Under the pieces are notes generated by a model. It saw nothing but the letters and a program-made list of their open reading frames with translations. It was not told the origin of the DNA and made no database searches. The position numbers and the translations under genes were made by a program. 64,000 bases of DNA, taken from Phoronis australis. Taxonomy: Eukaryota > Phoronida > Phoronidae. The first letter of the stretch is position 1; each line of letters starts with the position of its first letter. Shown here piece after piece: positions 22,213-34,039 of the stretch. The stretch is taken from assembly GCA_002633005.1 (NCBI GenBank), contig NMRA01000284.1, positions 491,518 to 555,517 of the forward strand. Reading direction: 5' to 3'.

Positions 22213-23923
22213 TGAGGACGCGCGCCATGAGTTGCTGTCTTACCGATTCATGAAAGACGACAGTGGTGTATAGCTTTTGTTATTTATAATATTTTAGTCT
22301 GGGTGGCACTTGCAGTTACAGTTCTCCACCTATGACAATTGTGTGGTGTCCGGGTCGCGTCGTTGTAAAATATTTTAAGTTTTGGCTGTATTTTACTTGT
22401 ACTCTGGGTTGTACTCGGGTTCTAGTGTTTGGTTCGTGAAGACGCACATGTACATTAAATGGATACACCTCTCCTTGCACCAAATCTATCACCATTCGCT
22501 TGCACCACACGTTTGTTAATTGTCTTGCTCGTGTATTCGTGTTGACGCTGATGCTCTTTCTAATCCCGACTAACAATTACACTAACCTACTGACACAAGC
22601 CCAAACGTACCCAGAAAGACAACATAAATAACGTAAGAGGTCACAAAAATTTTGTTAATACATGTTTTTTTTGTCTATTGACTCGCCATACCCACGCAAC
22701 AGCGATACTCTGCAAGCCACAGATAACCAAAACGGAAGAAGAAGCATGGAAGAAGAAAATTCAGAACCGAATACTAAAGCTATGAAGGAAATCCAATATT
22801 GCTTGAGAATCATAATGCATTGGTATAAATAGGATAGACCTCGATACTCCGAAGGTGTACAAGTTAGAAGGCAAATTATGCGACAAATGGAAACGTTTTC
22901 AAAAGGACCTTGAGTCCGAAGGTTCACAAATCCAACAAAAAGAAGGTCTAGTTGAAACTACTGACGAGGTCTGACAACAGAGCAGCAAAATTTTACTGGC
23001 TGTATTCCAAAATTTGATAATGTAACTAAATGTAGCAGCTCAGTAGGCATTGACAAAATTTGTTTGGATCCCATTGAGGAACACTGGCTCTTCGAATCCC
23101 TAGTTTCAAATGGCACGTGTATAGAAACTAACTTCAAAATTTTTCACGAAATCATTTTTCAGAACCTCGTGTCCTGAAGGATTGAACGTTTACTTTTGAA
23201 AATGATAAGCGTTCGGACTTCAGTGGATATTAAGATTTATGGATTCTTGGTCCAGCTTACACTCTATCACAGTGCTAAACGAAAGTTAAGTATAGGTGAC
23301 GCTGTGTCAGAGGGTAGGTCTAGCTAACCTTGAAACCGAGGAATACCGTGATTTCATACCTTCGGCCCAAACACCTTCTCACTTGTAGATTTCATTTCAG
23401 GTCGTATTGCTTTATCACTCTCAAGGGGTTCATTTTTAGCGACTTGTCCCAGTGTCCAACAACCGGAATTTAGCTGACTAATGTACCATCCACGTGTGAT
23501 AACTGAAGTTGCCAGCAGTGACAATACATCAGATGTGTTGCAGGACCACTATGACGAAAGACATCAGAGTTAAACGGTGTGGTGCACTTCATCTGTAAAC
23601 GTCCTGGACGTGTGTATTCCTATGTGCAACTTGTTTCATTCGGAAAAATGAAATGAAAATTCTATTCGCTACTCATTCAGGCACCGTCTTTATTCATTTA
23701 CACTGTTTCATACCTGGTTCCAGGGCACAATCTTTCAAAAACTGCAAAATTTAGCAAAAGAGAAAAGCACATTATTAGTAAAACAACGGTGTCAATAACA
23801 ATATCGAATTTCATTTGATAAAAATATTTCAGAAGTGGTATCAGAAACACTGTTAATAATCTAAAATATGATCATTTCATTTTCAATTTGTGAATGACGT
23901 TTAAGCCCGGATGTTGCCTCTTG
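22213..23923. repeat. Array unit 6 (near-complete)
   Basis: All landmarks are present except the final CAGCTATTTCTGAGATA block, which is lost just before unit 7. The TATAAATAGG box is at 22824. Confidence 0.8.
22824..22833 (+). promoter_or_regulatory. TATA-like box, array unit 6
   Basis: TATAAATAGG after AATCATAATGCATTGG. The corresponding site of unit 7 (about 24806) has decayed to TATATATTTTGG. Confidence 0.4.
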
Positions 23924-26031
23924 CGTCAGGCCACATGCCATGAGGTGCTGTCTAAACCAATGCATGAAGCACGATAGAGGTAACTGTCGTTATTGATAAC
24001 ACTTTGGTCTTCACCTGTTACCACTGTTTGGTGTCCATTTCGTTGTAATAGACTTCAAGTGTTGCCTGCATTTTAGTTGTACCCTTGGTTCTACTCATGT
24101 ATTAATGCTTGGGCCGTGATGACGCACATTTACTCTAATGAATAGATCTGCCCATTTGTCAATTGTATTTACATTTTGCTTGGACTAGATGTTTGTTATT
24201 TTTCTTGCTTGTGCTTTCGCGTTGACGCTAACGCACTTTCTAATCCCGCCCAACAATTGCCCTAACATACCAGGAAAGACGGCATGAATTAANGTGATGA
24301 CGCACATTTACTCTAATGAATAGATCTGCCCATTTGTCAATTGTATTTACATTTTGCTTGGACTAGATGTTTGTTATTTTTCTTGCTTGTGCATTCGCGT
24401 TGACGCTAACGCACTTTCTAATCCCGCCCAACAATTGCCCTAACATACCAGGAAAGACGGCATGAATTAATCCAAAGGACGTTCAAGGTCACAAAATATG
24501 TGCTGAATGGTGTTATTTGAATTCAGCTGGAGGTGCCACAACCAGATGGAGATCAACAATGGTTCTCGTGACCGATTTCTATCGGCGTAGAGACAAGGAA
24601 TTTTCAATTGATCTCCGAGTGGCAAATTGAAAATTGTTGATTTGTCGATTGTTTGAAAAGTTCATTAATACAGGTTTTTGTCTATTTACGCGGTATAACC
24701 GTACCTCAACGATACGCTGTGAACCTCGGATAACCAAAACGGATGACGAAGGATTTAAGACGAAAATTATGTAGGTGAACTAACGTTGTTTCCGTTTAAT
24801 GCCACTATATATTTTGGATGCAGCCCGGCACTGTGAAGGTTCTCAAGTTCTGACACTCAATGATACGGAAAATGAAATGTTTTTAAAAAGACCCTATTTG
24901 ACCAAGTGTTCACAACTCCGACTGAAAAGAAAGCTAGTTAGATCAAAACTGGTTTCAAGATTTATGATACCAGAAACCTCAACAGCAGCGGAACAGCAAA
25001 ACTTTAGTGGCGGTAACCACTTTGTTTGCCTCCTTTCCAGAGGCACAGGCTCTTCGAAGAACTAGTGTCAAACAGGCATGTGCTTCCAAATTCCCGAATA
25101 TTTTGCTCGAAATCGCCGTTCTGAACCTCGTGTCATGAAAGTTTGAACTTTTAGCTTTCGAACTAATGGGGTTTAGGACTTGTGTTGATCTTCGAAGTTG
25201 AAGACTTAAATACCGTGAATTTATACCTTAGGTCATACCTTTCCTCATTTCTAGTTTTCATTTGAGGACATACAGGATTTACTACTTCGGACGTGTTGAT
25301 TTCCTTTTAACGTCATTGTAGATTTTTAGCGACTTGGCCATTCGTAGATCCACTGGACTGTGGCTGACTAGTATACCATTAGCATGCAGGATCTGACGCT
25401 GAGAACAGTGACATGGTACGAAATGTGCTGCAGTACCACTTCCACTAATAACACCAGAGACAAAAGGTACGGTGCTGCTAAGCTGTAAATCTCCTGGAAG
25501 TTACTTGTTTCGACTGCATGTGAGTTTGTTTAACATAGAAAAGTAAAGTGAAACATGAACTCGCCAGTCATTCAGGCATCTCTTTTTTCATTTACACTCT
25601 TTCTCACCTGGTTTCAGCTCACATTCTCTCAAAAATCATAGTATTTAGCAAAAGACAGAGCTCATGGATAGTAAAACAGCGGTCACAATAACAAGGTCGA
25701 ATTTACTTAAATGCTAAATTTTCCAGAAGTGATCTAGGAAATACTCTTCATGTTCTAAAATATGATCACTTCATTTTCGTTTTGGGAACTACGTTTAAAT
25801 ATTGGTATTTCAATGTTTTACATAAATGTTTTGAAACAGCTATTTCTGAGATGAATTTAAATATTCAAACTGAGAGAGAAATATAGAGGCGTTTTTAGGA
25901 TCATACAGGACCTGAACAAGCAGCACCCTGACCTCGCTACCACTGGAAGAGAACCTAAGATGTCGCCGATAACCGACACAAAATAAAACAGGAGACGGAA
26001 AGGTAAAAAAGACCCGTATGTTGCATTTCCG
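23924..26031. repeat. Array unit 7 (with assembly duplication)
   Basis: Block B appears twice on either side of a single N at 24293; see the separate entry. Otherwise the unit is complete, but its TATA-like box is degenerate. Confidence 0.75.
24116..24470. other. 177-bp near-perfect duplication around a one-base gap
   Basis: 24116-24292 and 24294-24470 differ by one visible base (GTGCTTTCGCG versus GTGCATTCGCG), and the only thing between them is N at 24293. Other unit pairs here differ far more. This is the picture of two overlapping contig ends that were scaffolded but not merged. Confidence 0.85.
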
Positions 26032-26561
26032 TGAGAGCACACGCGGTGAGATGCTGTCTTTCCAGATACATGAAGGACGATAGTGCTGATTAAATTATGT
26101 TATTGATAACATTTAGGTCTTGCATTTACAGCTCTCCACCGGTGACAACTGTGTGGTTTCCAGATTATTGTAATAGTTCTTATAGTCGGTGGGCCAGAAT
26201 TTGTAGGGCCTCTAGAAAATGGTTTTTGTGAGTACTTTAGGGGGGCAATTTTATTTTGGTGTTTTTTAAATCATTTATTAGAGTGTTTTCAAAATCTAAA
26301 AAGTTCCCACATATAAAGTTGCACATTTTTGAGAGATTTGAGTTTGAAATTACCTAATAATCACCAAAGAGCTTAGTAAACTTATATTTGTAAAAACAAC
26401 AGTTTTGGTGACTTTTTTGTAAAACAAGTAATATGGTCCCACATTGTATTGAACAATATTCCACTCACATTACAAGTTTTACTATTAAGGGTTGACTGTA
26501 GTTTTGTTGTACTCTGGGTTGTACTCAAGTATTAGTGTTTGGGTGTAATGACGCACATGTA
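26032..26561. repeat. Array unit 8 (truncated, with insertion)
   Basis: Block A at 26056, then foreign sequence from about 26180 to 26489 (starting TAGTCGGTGGGCCAG), then TTGACTGTAG...GTAATGACGCACATGTA, where the unit ends at N (26562). TTA occurs at both insertion boundaries and could be a 3-bp target duplication, but no TIRs are visible. Confidence 0.65.
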
Positions 26562-27139
26562 NATGTTTCTGTGGTGCTTTAAGCGACTGGTGTATAGGAT
26601 GTGCTTGTATTATGAAGATTACTCACATTTTGCCCCTATCCTATTGAGGAGACAATGACCAAGCCTTTCCATTTTGCAAAGTGTGCCCTCTACTGGCCAC
26701 TTTATGGTACCAATAAACAACCCTAGAAGGATATCGTATGCGGTGCAATTGTGGGCGCATTTCAACGCTCCGCGTTGCTCTTGTTAGGTAATTCTATCAA
26801 TATGGTGAACCTTTAAAGGCTGTGCAATAGACGGAACATTTGGTGATACCATATTATGGATGACTGTGACATCTCACGGTAACGGAGAAAACTATATGTT
26901 CAAGCCTTCTGAGTAATTAGAAAATACCATATGTGTAGTCTCCCTGTCAAGAATCAGTTCCTTATCTCTTTCTGTGTTCCAATGCATAGCACGCACCGAC
27001 TGGTGGAATTTGGACATGTTCAATATCTCATATCTTTATGTGTTCAAGCGTTTTATAAATTTTTTATAAATTTGAAGGTACTCTGTGTACTGTTTTGAGG
27101 CTCATTATTGTAAATCGACCATAAGACAACGTGTTTACC
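26562..27139. other. Sequence after the array; third 50-bp motif only
   Basis: A one-base gap at 26562 starts the stretch. Apart from the dispersed motif at 26736-26785 I see no gene, RNA or element. Confidence 0.4.
26736..26785 (+). repeat. 50-bp dispersed motif, copy 3
   Basis: GTATGCGGTGCAATT then GTGGGCGCATTTCAACGCTC and CGCGTTGCTCTTGTT. It carries the same perfect 6-bp stem and 3-nt loop as copy 2 and diverges right after the final GTT. Confidence 0.8.
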
Positions 27140-27282
27140 TGTTTTGATGTCACCGGAATGAAATTTCCAATGTCATTGCCTGTGGTATGAATGAATCCGA
27201 TATCAAGTTTCCTTCTACATTCCGCACACGCGATCGTGCAGTTTGTAATAGGGTTTTTATTTTAAAATACTGTTAGTATTTG

Positions 27283-27358
27283 TTAAATTTTGTTCAATAT
27301 ATCAAAATGTTAATTTTAAGTTAAATTTTGTTCAATATATCAAAATGTTAATTTTAAG
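27283..27358. repeat. Perfect 38-bp tandem duplication
   Basis: TTAAATTTTGTTCAATATAT followed by CAAAATGTTAATTTTAAG occurs twice back to back with no difference, so the duplication is recent. Confidence 0.95.
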
Positions 27359-27381
27359 TGTGAGTTTTACACGGTCAAATT

Positions 27382-27864
27382 TTGATGTTGTTTACATTTA
27401 CTCAAAATATATCTGCAATAAAAATTATCGTATCCCTTCATACTAGCATGTTTCTATCTAGTATCAACCAAGCATTCGCCTGGGTTTATGTTGGAACAAA
27501 GGATGCATGTGGTGGACTGGACGTTCTGGGTTCAACACGAAGTGATTGCCGCCAAATCCTTCGAAATGTTCGTTGGTTACTAAATAAATGTCACACGAAG
27601 GATATTCCACTGGACGACATCAATAACCCGATTCTGTACACAGTTATCAAAAAGGTTCACGGAACAGCCATAACATTGTTTAATATACATAGCAGGATAT
27701 CGGGCAAAGGACACAGCAAAGTACTAACCTATTTTGAAGTCTTTGCCTGTGGTATGAATAAATCCGATATCACAATTCCTTCTAAAATACGTACATTGAC
27801 GAGTAAGTCACCGTGTCCATACAACACGCAGTCGTGCAGTAATAGGGTTTTTATTTGGAAATAG
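27382..27864 (+). CDS. Unrecognised 160-codon open frame in a tandem repeat
   Basis: The frame is open for 160 codons and contains segments such as TKDACGGLDVLGSTRSDCRQ and LRNVRWLLNKCHTKDIPLDD. I recognise no domain, signal peptide or membrane segment. It lies in the second copy of a ~590-bp tandem repeat. In the partial third copy the matching Ala-Cys-Gly-Gly site is followed by a stop, so the frame is not conserved there. It could be an exon relic of a duplicated gene, or chance. Its length is the only positive evidence. Confidence 0.15.
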   Translation: MMLFTFTQNISAIKIIVSLHTSMFLSSINQAFAWVYVGTKDACGGLDVLGSTRSDCRQILRNVRWLLNKCHTKDIPLDDINNPILYTVIKKVHGTAITLFNIHSRISGKGHSKVLTYFEVFACGMNKSDITIPSKIRTLTSKSPCPYNTQSCSNRVFIWK

Positions 27865-28093
27865 TTTTAGTATTAGTTAACTTTTGGTAAATCTATGGCC
27901 CAAATTTGATGCTGTTGTCTTACATTTACTCAAAATATTTCTCCAATCAACCTTGTTGCCCACTTCCTACCCATGATTCTATCGAGTACCAATAATACAA
28001 TCACACTTGTACATGATGCTAAAAAGCAAGCATGTGGTTGACTGGCGCTGTGATTATCGTCAAAACACAGTAAAAGCGCTTTGGTTAATATAA

Positions 28094-28126
<33 letters not shown>
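28094..28126. repeat. (AACGGC)n hexanucleotide microsatellite
   Basis: About five perfect AACGGC units in a row. Confidence 0.95.
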
Positions 28127-28429
28127 ATAGGAAACCTTTGTGAATGCTCGTTTTTTAAATGTCCTATCTGCCTCCCATTTTAAAATCAATGAGGGTAGGA
28201 AGAAACAAACTGCTACGCAAAATGGCACCTTTGCAGTCATCAAGACCATCTGGGTAAATTTTAATGTTTCCCCCTCTTAAAAATGTTTCCCCCTCTCATT
28301 TGAACTCAGCAAGGAGTTGCTTTCAGAAGAATAAAACGAGAGCGCTCGGAGGAGCGACACTTGGCGGAATTAATCGAAAGACGACAATGGGGAGGACGAC
28401 GACAATCATGACGATCAAGGCGACAATAA

Positions 28430-29760
28430 TGAATAACACGGTAACATTCATGTGACTAGCGAAGAAATCAAGTAGAGAGCATATAATGAACTACAATAAA
28501 GATCAATAGATAGCGCAACATGACGGACGAGCCATGCTTTGTTCCCGCTATCCAAAATAGGTGGCACTATGTGACAGTCTGCAGAGCAAAGTTATGTTTA
28601 CAATAGTATTTCGCCTGGAATTCCAGTCTACAGTACGACAGTGTTACCTGGGTCAGTCGGGGTCAAAACTCTCTGTTAACTTGTGCAGACATAACCAAAA
28701 CAAAGTGAACTGAAAGCCAGCNGACGGACGAGTCATGTCTGTTCCCACATTCTAAAATAGGTGGCGCTATGTGACAGTCTGCAAAGCAAAGTTATGTTAA
28801 CAATAAGTATTTGCCCTGGAATTGTACAGTCTACAGAGAGCTATGCCACAGTAGGACAGTGCTGGCTGGGTCAGTCTGGGTCAACTAGGCATAACCAAAA
28901 CAAAGCCAGCCAGCTGCGTGACCGAATTGGAACAACGGTATCTGTAAATCTCGAATAAATCAAAAAGTAGACGTCGTAGCGCAAAATGGATAATATCTTC
29001 TGAAAGCCCGTTCAAAACTCTATCTAAAATGGTAGTTTGGCAAACACGATAACATTCATGTGACTAGCGACGAAATCAAATAGAGAGCATACAATCAACT
29101 ACAATAAAGAACGATAGATGGCGCCACATGACGGTCCAGTCTACAGTAGAACAGTGCTGGCTGGGTCAGTCTGGGTCAACTAGGCATAATCAAAACAAAG
29201 TGAACTGAAAGCCAGCCAGCTGTTTGTGATCGAAGGAACAACGGTATCCGAAAATCTCGAATAATTCAAAAAGTAGACGTCGTAGCGCAAAATGAAAATT
29301 ATCATCACTGAAAGCCAGCCAGCTGCGTGTGACCGAAGGAACAACGGTATCCGAAAATCTCGAATAATTCAAAAAGTAGACGTCATAGCGCAAAATGGAA
29401 ATGATCATCTGAAAGCCCGTTCAAAAGTGTATCTAAAGTGGTAGTTTGTCAAACACAATAACATTCATGTGACTAGCAAAAAATCAAATAGAGAGCACAC
29501 AATCAACTACAATAAAGAACAATAGATGGCGCAACATGACGGACGAGCCATGCTTTAAAATAGGACAGTGCTGGCTGGGTCAGTCTGGGTCAACTAGGCA
29601 TAACCAAAAAAAAGTGAACTGAAAGCCAGCCACCTGCGCGCTTGCATAGGGACAACGGTATCCGAAAATCTCGAATAATTCAAAAAGTAGACGTCGTAGC
29701 GCAAAATGGAAAGTATCTTCTGAAAGCCCGTTCAAATCTCTATCAAATGTGGTAGTTTGG
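28430..29760. repeat. Tandem array of composite ~100-400-bp units
   Basis: CATTCATGTGACTAGCGA recurs at 28445, 29054 and 29462. GACGGACGAG recurs at 28522, 28723 and 29541. The block GGAACAACGGTATC to AAAAAGTAGACGTCGTAGCG recurs at 28930, 29228, 29338 and 29650. Some copies are nearly identical, so the array is younger than the 14-26-kb array. N at 28722 lies between two ~200-bp copies. The overlapping minus-strand frames here with repeated FALRRLLFELFEIF segments are a product of the repeat. Confidence 0.85.
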
Positions 29761-29899
29761 CAAAAATCCAAAAAATTTTCGAGAAAATTGAAAATTTGCC
29801 GTTTTTTTGAAATTCAAAGTCAAAAAACACGAAAACGGTAAGTCTGAGAAATACGCTCTCCTAGACTTTTTGAAAGGCCATACTTGAAGGAATCCACAT

Positions 29900-30430
29900 G
29901 CAAAAATTCACGTCATTTGCTCTTCCCATAAAAAATGCGACAACACAGCGATTGAAACCGTGTGAACATACCCCACAGCCGCCATCTTGGAAGTAACTTC
30001 CGGTCAAATAAATTTTTATAAAAGCTTATTAATCTCAACGAACACCTGACCAGTTTGAAAGTGATTGGTTTGCAATTGCGCCCTCTACAGGAGAAAACGT
30101 TTTTAGCCATATTTCGGGGTGCGCATGCGCCACGCCCAATATTTCCGCCATCTTTAACTGTAAGTCAAAGATTTTCTGCACAGTTGTAGCACATGGGTTT
30201 TAGTATAATCGCACCAATTTTGAGCCATGTAGGTGGAAAAATGCGGCCTCTACGAGTATTTGACTGTGAAATCGGATACAAAATGGCCGCCACGTCCGCT
30301 TTTTTGTATCCGATCATGACCAAAAACAACAGGGTTCCAGTACATCCTAATCTACATGTTCTGTGCAAATTTCGTGACAATCGGACCAGAATTGCGACCT
30401 GTAGAGAGCGAAAAACCAAAAAAAAAAAAA
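29900..30430. repeat. Degenerate tandem units with GCCGCCAT and CCTCTACAGG motifs
   Basis: Recurring motifs are CGCCATCTT or GGCCGCCAC, GCGCCCTCTACAGG / TGCGGCCTCTACGAG / GCGACCTGTAGAGAG, and GACCAAAA. A related fragment lies at 31670-31810 (ATCACGACCAAAACACG). The 116-codon plus frame at 30193-30543 crosses these repeats and is not recognisable. Confidence 0.4.
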
Positions 30431-33400
30431 ACGAACTTGCTGTCAGACCAACATACTTGGCGGTTTATGTTCTTGCCAGTCCCGACGACTGCGACGGGCG
30501 TGATCGGGTTCAGAGCCACTGGCTGGGAGAACTCTGTGTTTAGAACTCAAAAAATCACAAGTCTAAACAACACAGATCTATAGGTTCTCCTGTCTGTATT
30601 TCACGAAGAATACTTCGAATTTATCTCCGAACAGACCCCAAACTCTTGCTACGTACCTTGGTAAATTGGCCTGCCGAACATTGTAGACTACGGTGTGTCC
30701 AAATACCAATAAATCCGAAACAGCAAAATAAAACAACACGTGTTTATAAGAACTCGGTGTATTTTTAAGGGTTTTACATCGAAGTTTGATGATTTACTGG
30801 TGTTAAAGGATGAATTCAAGCGATAAGTTGACACCAGTAACCTGTGTTGTGAAATGCTGAACAGACTGCTTGTGAAACCAATGACATCATTGGATAATTT
30901 CAACACCTCCGTCTGCCGTCAGGTGTCAGGTAACGCAACCCAGCGTGCCGTTATCGAGTAGAACTACTCGATCTAAATTGATACAAAATAGGTAGTTCTT
31001 TGGGTGGCATTCTCCTTTAACTCTTGAAATTCGCGTCGATTTTCATCGGGATTTTTGCTTTACGACAAAAACGTAACTATGTGCACGATGGTCACCTGTT
31101 GCTCTCATTTTGAAACAGGAAAAAACGAAGAAATTTTACAGTTCACACACGAGCTCACAACACCTATGAGAACGGATTACTTAGAATACTGTGGCACTGA
31201 GTAAATTGACGGATTCATAAATTCGTGAAACTTGTTACGTTCTCAGGAATTTCAACTTCGGTTTACTGACATTCCACGCTAATTTCTGTGTATTTACTTT
31301 GAAATTATAACTGTAAATAAAATTCAAAGCAAAGGAAACCGCTTTACCGCATAGCAATACTAAAAGTTATTTCAAACTCGGCTGATCTGACCAAAGCGAC
31401 CTCTGCTAAAACTTCACCGATATTTATGGAGAGAGCAAGTACGGAGGTCAAAATTTTATGAAGATTTGGAATTTTCAATTAGATAAATCCATCAGATGAG
31501 CAAAAAAAAGGAAAACAGACGTGTTGTTTCGTTAGGCAACTCTTATCTTAACGCCACCAGCTAATGTGTAATAGCGTGAAATCACCTGTTACTGGCCAAA
31601 TAAAGGCATATGGCTTACTCAGGAATTTCAACCGACGCGAAAATAAGGGGAGGATTTTCGGGCTGGTCTATCACGACCAAAACACGTTATGTTTGAGAAG
31701 TTTCGGTCAATAAGGATCGCGGAGCTAGAGCTCCACAAGCACTATTCGAAAAATGGCCACCACAGCGCCATCTTGCATCCCAACATATCACCCACAAACC
31801 AGAAACAATAGGCTTCAAGCTATTCGCAATACTCGTTTCGCATAAATTCTGCCCTGATTGGGAAGAAAGAAAGAAACAAAAAAATTTAACGACAAAGCAA
31901 GACTTGGCAAAATTTCACTGACTTCGCCAACTAATAAAATTTCATTTATCAGCTAATTGTCCCAAATTGGTGAGATTTAACAATGATTACCACTGTACAT
32001 TATCTTTAAGAAATTAAATTACAAAATGCATCATCACAGCTTCTCGGCAGCTTAAGATGGCTAAAATAATTACAGATGAAATAATTACAGATACGTTATC
32101 AAAAACCTGTCAATTGTTTGCACATTACCTACCATAATAGGATTCTTGCTTTTCTCCTTCATCTTATTCTCCTTTCTAGAAAACAAGAAGCAACCGTGGC
32201 CAGGCACATACATAGGTGAATTCAGGGTTGGCAGCAGGGCCACCCGGCCTGTACTCTGAAGCCATATGCGAAAAGAAAATACATCATTCGCTATAGTTGT
32301 CAACATTCCAAAAAACAGGACAACGATGATGATTGGGATCTAGGGGGGACCCCATAATGTACTATTTTTAAATATTGGTGAGCACCATAATTGCTGGATT
32401 ACATGAGCTTATCAAATGAATGCAGACACGGACAGAAATTTTATTTGCCGGGGTCGGAGCTGCAGCCGTTGACCCAGTGCAGACCGATCAAGACCACTCA
32501 CACTGACAAAAGACGAAGGCATGCCGTCCCCGGATGTTTTACCGGAATAACTGGTTCAAATCATGAATGCCGTATACATACAAAGATAGTTTCCGACACT
32601 TGTATAAAGTTACAGACTAGTAACAGTCCTGCGCCAACGACTGAATAACAACCGGGGCCGCCGGACTATAGCGGATTAGGTGAAGCGTGTTTTACTGGGT
32701 TAAATTAACTCTGGTAATCAAACAGGATAAACGGAACGAGTATGCAACATCAACTTACTGAATAAAATTGCTATACAGTTAGAATATCCTGACAGTTAAA
32801 CTTGCGAAAATATGGAAAATAAATTAAATTTAACCTTGTCGTCTACAAGACCTAAGTTCGTTCTGTCCCGGCCCTGAATGAGTGAAATTCCCGTGACAAA
32901 GAGATGCTCGTAACGCTGCAATATATTCCCATCGCCGACACTCGGTTCATTGAGTAAAATTCATTACACTCCCCCTCCTCCGGTTTGCGGCACGGAATTT
33001 TTATATTTAGACAACGAAGGTATATATTGTAAGTTTGTTTTTGCGAGGTTTGAAAATATATTTTCTCTGATAATTGAAAATCAAAGCCAATTTAGCAAGT
33101 GATTATTTTCCCGGCGAAGAGTCACGGCAACTGCAGGCCGCGGCCAGGAATTACCGCCGGTTACTGTGTTCTGGCAGAAAAATCAAGCACAGAAGTGGAG
33201 CTCACTGTTTTGAAATAAAACTTGTTTTTGTTTGTCAAAACATCGCCATATGTGGGTGTTTTTTTTTCTGTTTTCCATTTTAACGGCCAGTAATGCCGGT
33301 GCCGATTTGCTGCCAATTACGCACTGCGCTCACACGTCCGGGTAGTCATCGTGAAACGGCAACTGCTCACTTCAGGCTGGTACTTTGCATCAATTTCACG

Positions 33401-34039
33401 ATATGGCGATAAAGATAAGACATTTGTTGATCAAGAAATTTTTTTCCTCTAATTTATTACCTAAACGGGTACTGTTGCTAATTTGACGTTCCTTCGCCAT
33501 GAGTCAGAGCTGACCTCACAGCTGAGCGTTGGCTATGCCGGAGACTTTGCGACGGTACTTAACAAACATATGATTATGCATTAAATACCATTCGTCATAT
33601 GCAAAGAACAGGTGAAATTAGGACAACAAACAATCAAGTTTGTATAAAAAGAACCAAAATGGGAATTAAAAACAACCAAACAAAGTAACAACACATTTAC
33701 ACTCACGGTGATGTCAATACGTTTTCAAGGACAATATGGCTGGCATTCAGGAATCGTTCCTGAACTGACACACAGAACTCAGGTCACGGAAATAGATGGG
33801 AATAGTCGATGATTTTCCGATCTCCGCTGAGGCACAAAATTGTGCTAATTAGGCTTTTAGTTTGATAAGAGAAAGGATGCGAACATTTTGCCATGTTACA
33901 TATTACTTAATTTGGTATATATATTTAAGCTTTTGAACTAGAATGCCCTTTGAGATAAGGACTTTAAGAACTCTAAAGATACAAAGGCAAACATAAACCT
34001 GAAACTGCCATTAGGAAACTCAGCGGTAGTTGAATCTGT
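30431..34039. other. Unassigned stretch
   Basis: No gene, complete element or RNA was recognised. Poly-A-rich tracts and short open frames only. A degenerate repeat fragment is near 31670-31810. Confidence 0.4.

Larger units (their letters stand above)
14270..26561. repeat. ~12-kb tandem array of diverged ~1.7-2.1-kb units
   Basis: Ordered landmarks recur. A: CTTACCCGATACATGAAGGA (14.34, 18.07, 18.91, 19.27, 20.34, 22.24, 23.95, 26.06 kb). B: TGACGCACAT to TTTCTAATCCCGACTAACAA (14.55, 18.23, 20.52, 22.44, 24.12 kb). C: GGATAACCAAGACGGAAGAA (15.74, 20.89, 22.72, 24.73 kb). Then a TATAAATAGG box, GGTTCACAAG, GACTTTGGCTGACTAG and CACCAGGGCCAAAGGTATAG blocks, and a CAGCTATTTCTGAGATA block before the next A. 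Full units span 20325-22212 and 22213-23923; others carry internal deletions or insertions. Identity between units looks like 70-80 percent with many indels. No frame is conserved across units, so the array appears non-coding. Confidence 0.9.
27140..28060. repeat. Two to three tandem diverged copies, period about 590 bp
   Basis: CATTGCCTGTGGTATGAATG...GTGCAGTTTGTAATAGGGTT at 27175 is matched by TTTGCCTGTGGTATGAATAA...GTGCAGTAATAGGGTTTTTAT at 27740. The preceding TGATGTTGTTTACATTTACT (27381) is matched by TGATGCTGTTGTCTTACATT (27909). The third copy is partial and decayed. Confidence 0.75.

Noticed and set aside
14270-29760. CRISPR array
   Set aside because: The repeats are long, diverged and without constant short repeats and unique spacers; the context is eukaryotic.
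29190-29771. Minus frames with repeated FALRRLLFELFEIF segments
   Set aside because: They arise from the tandem array; the similarity is at DNA level and the frames shift between copies.
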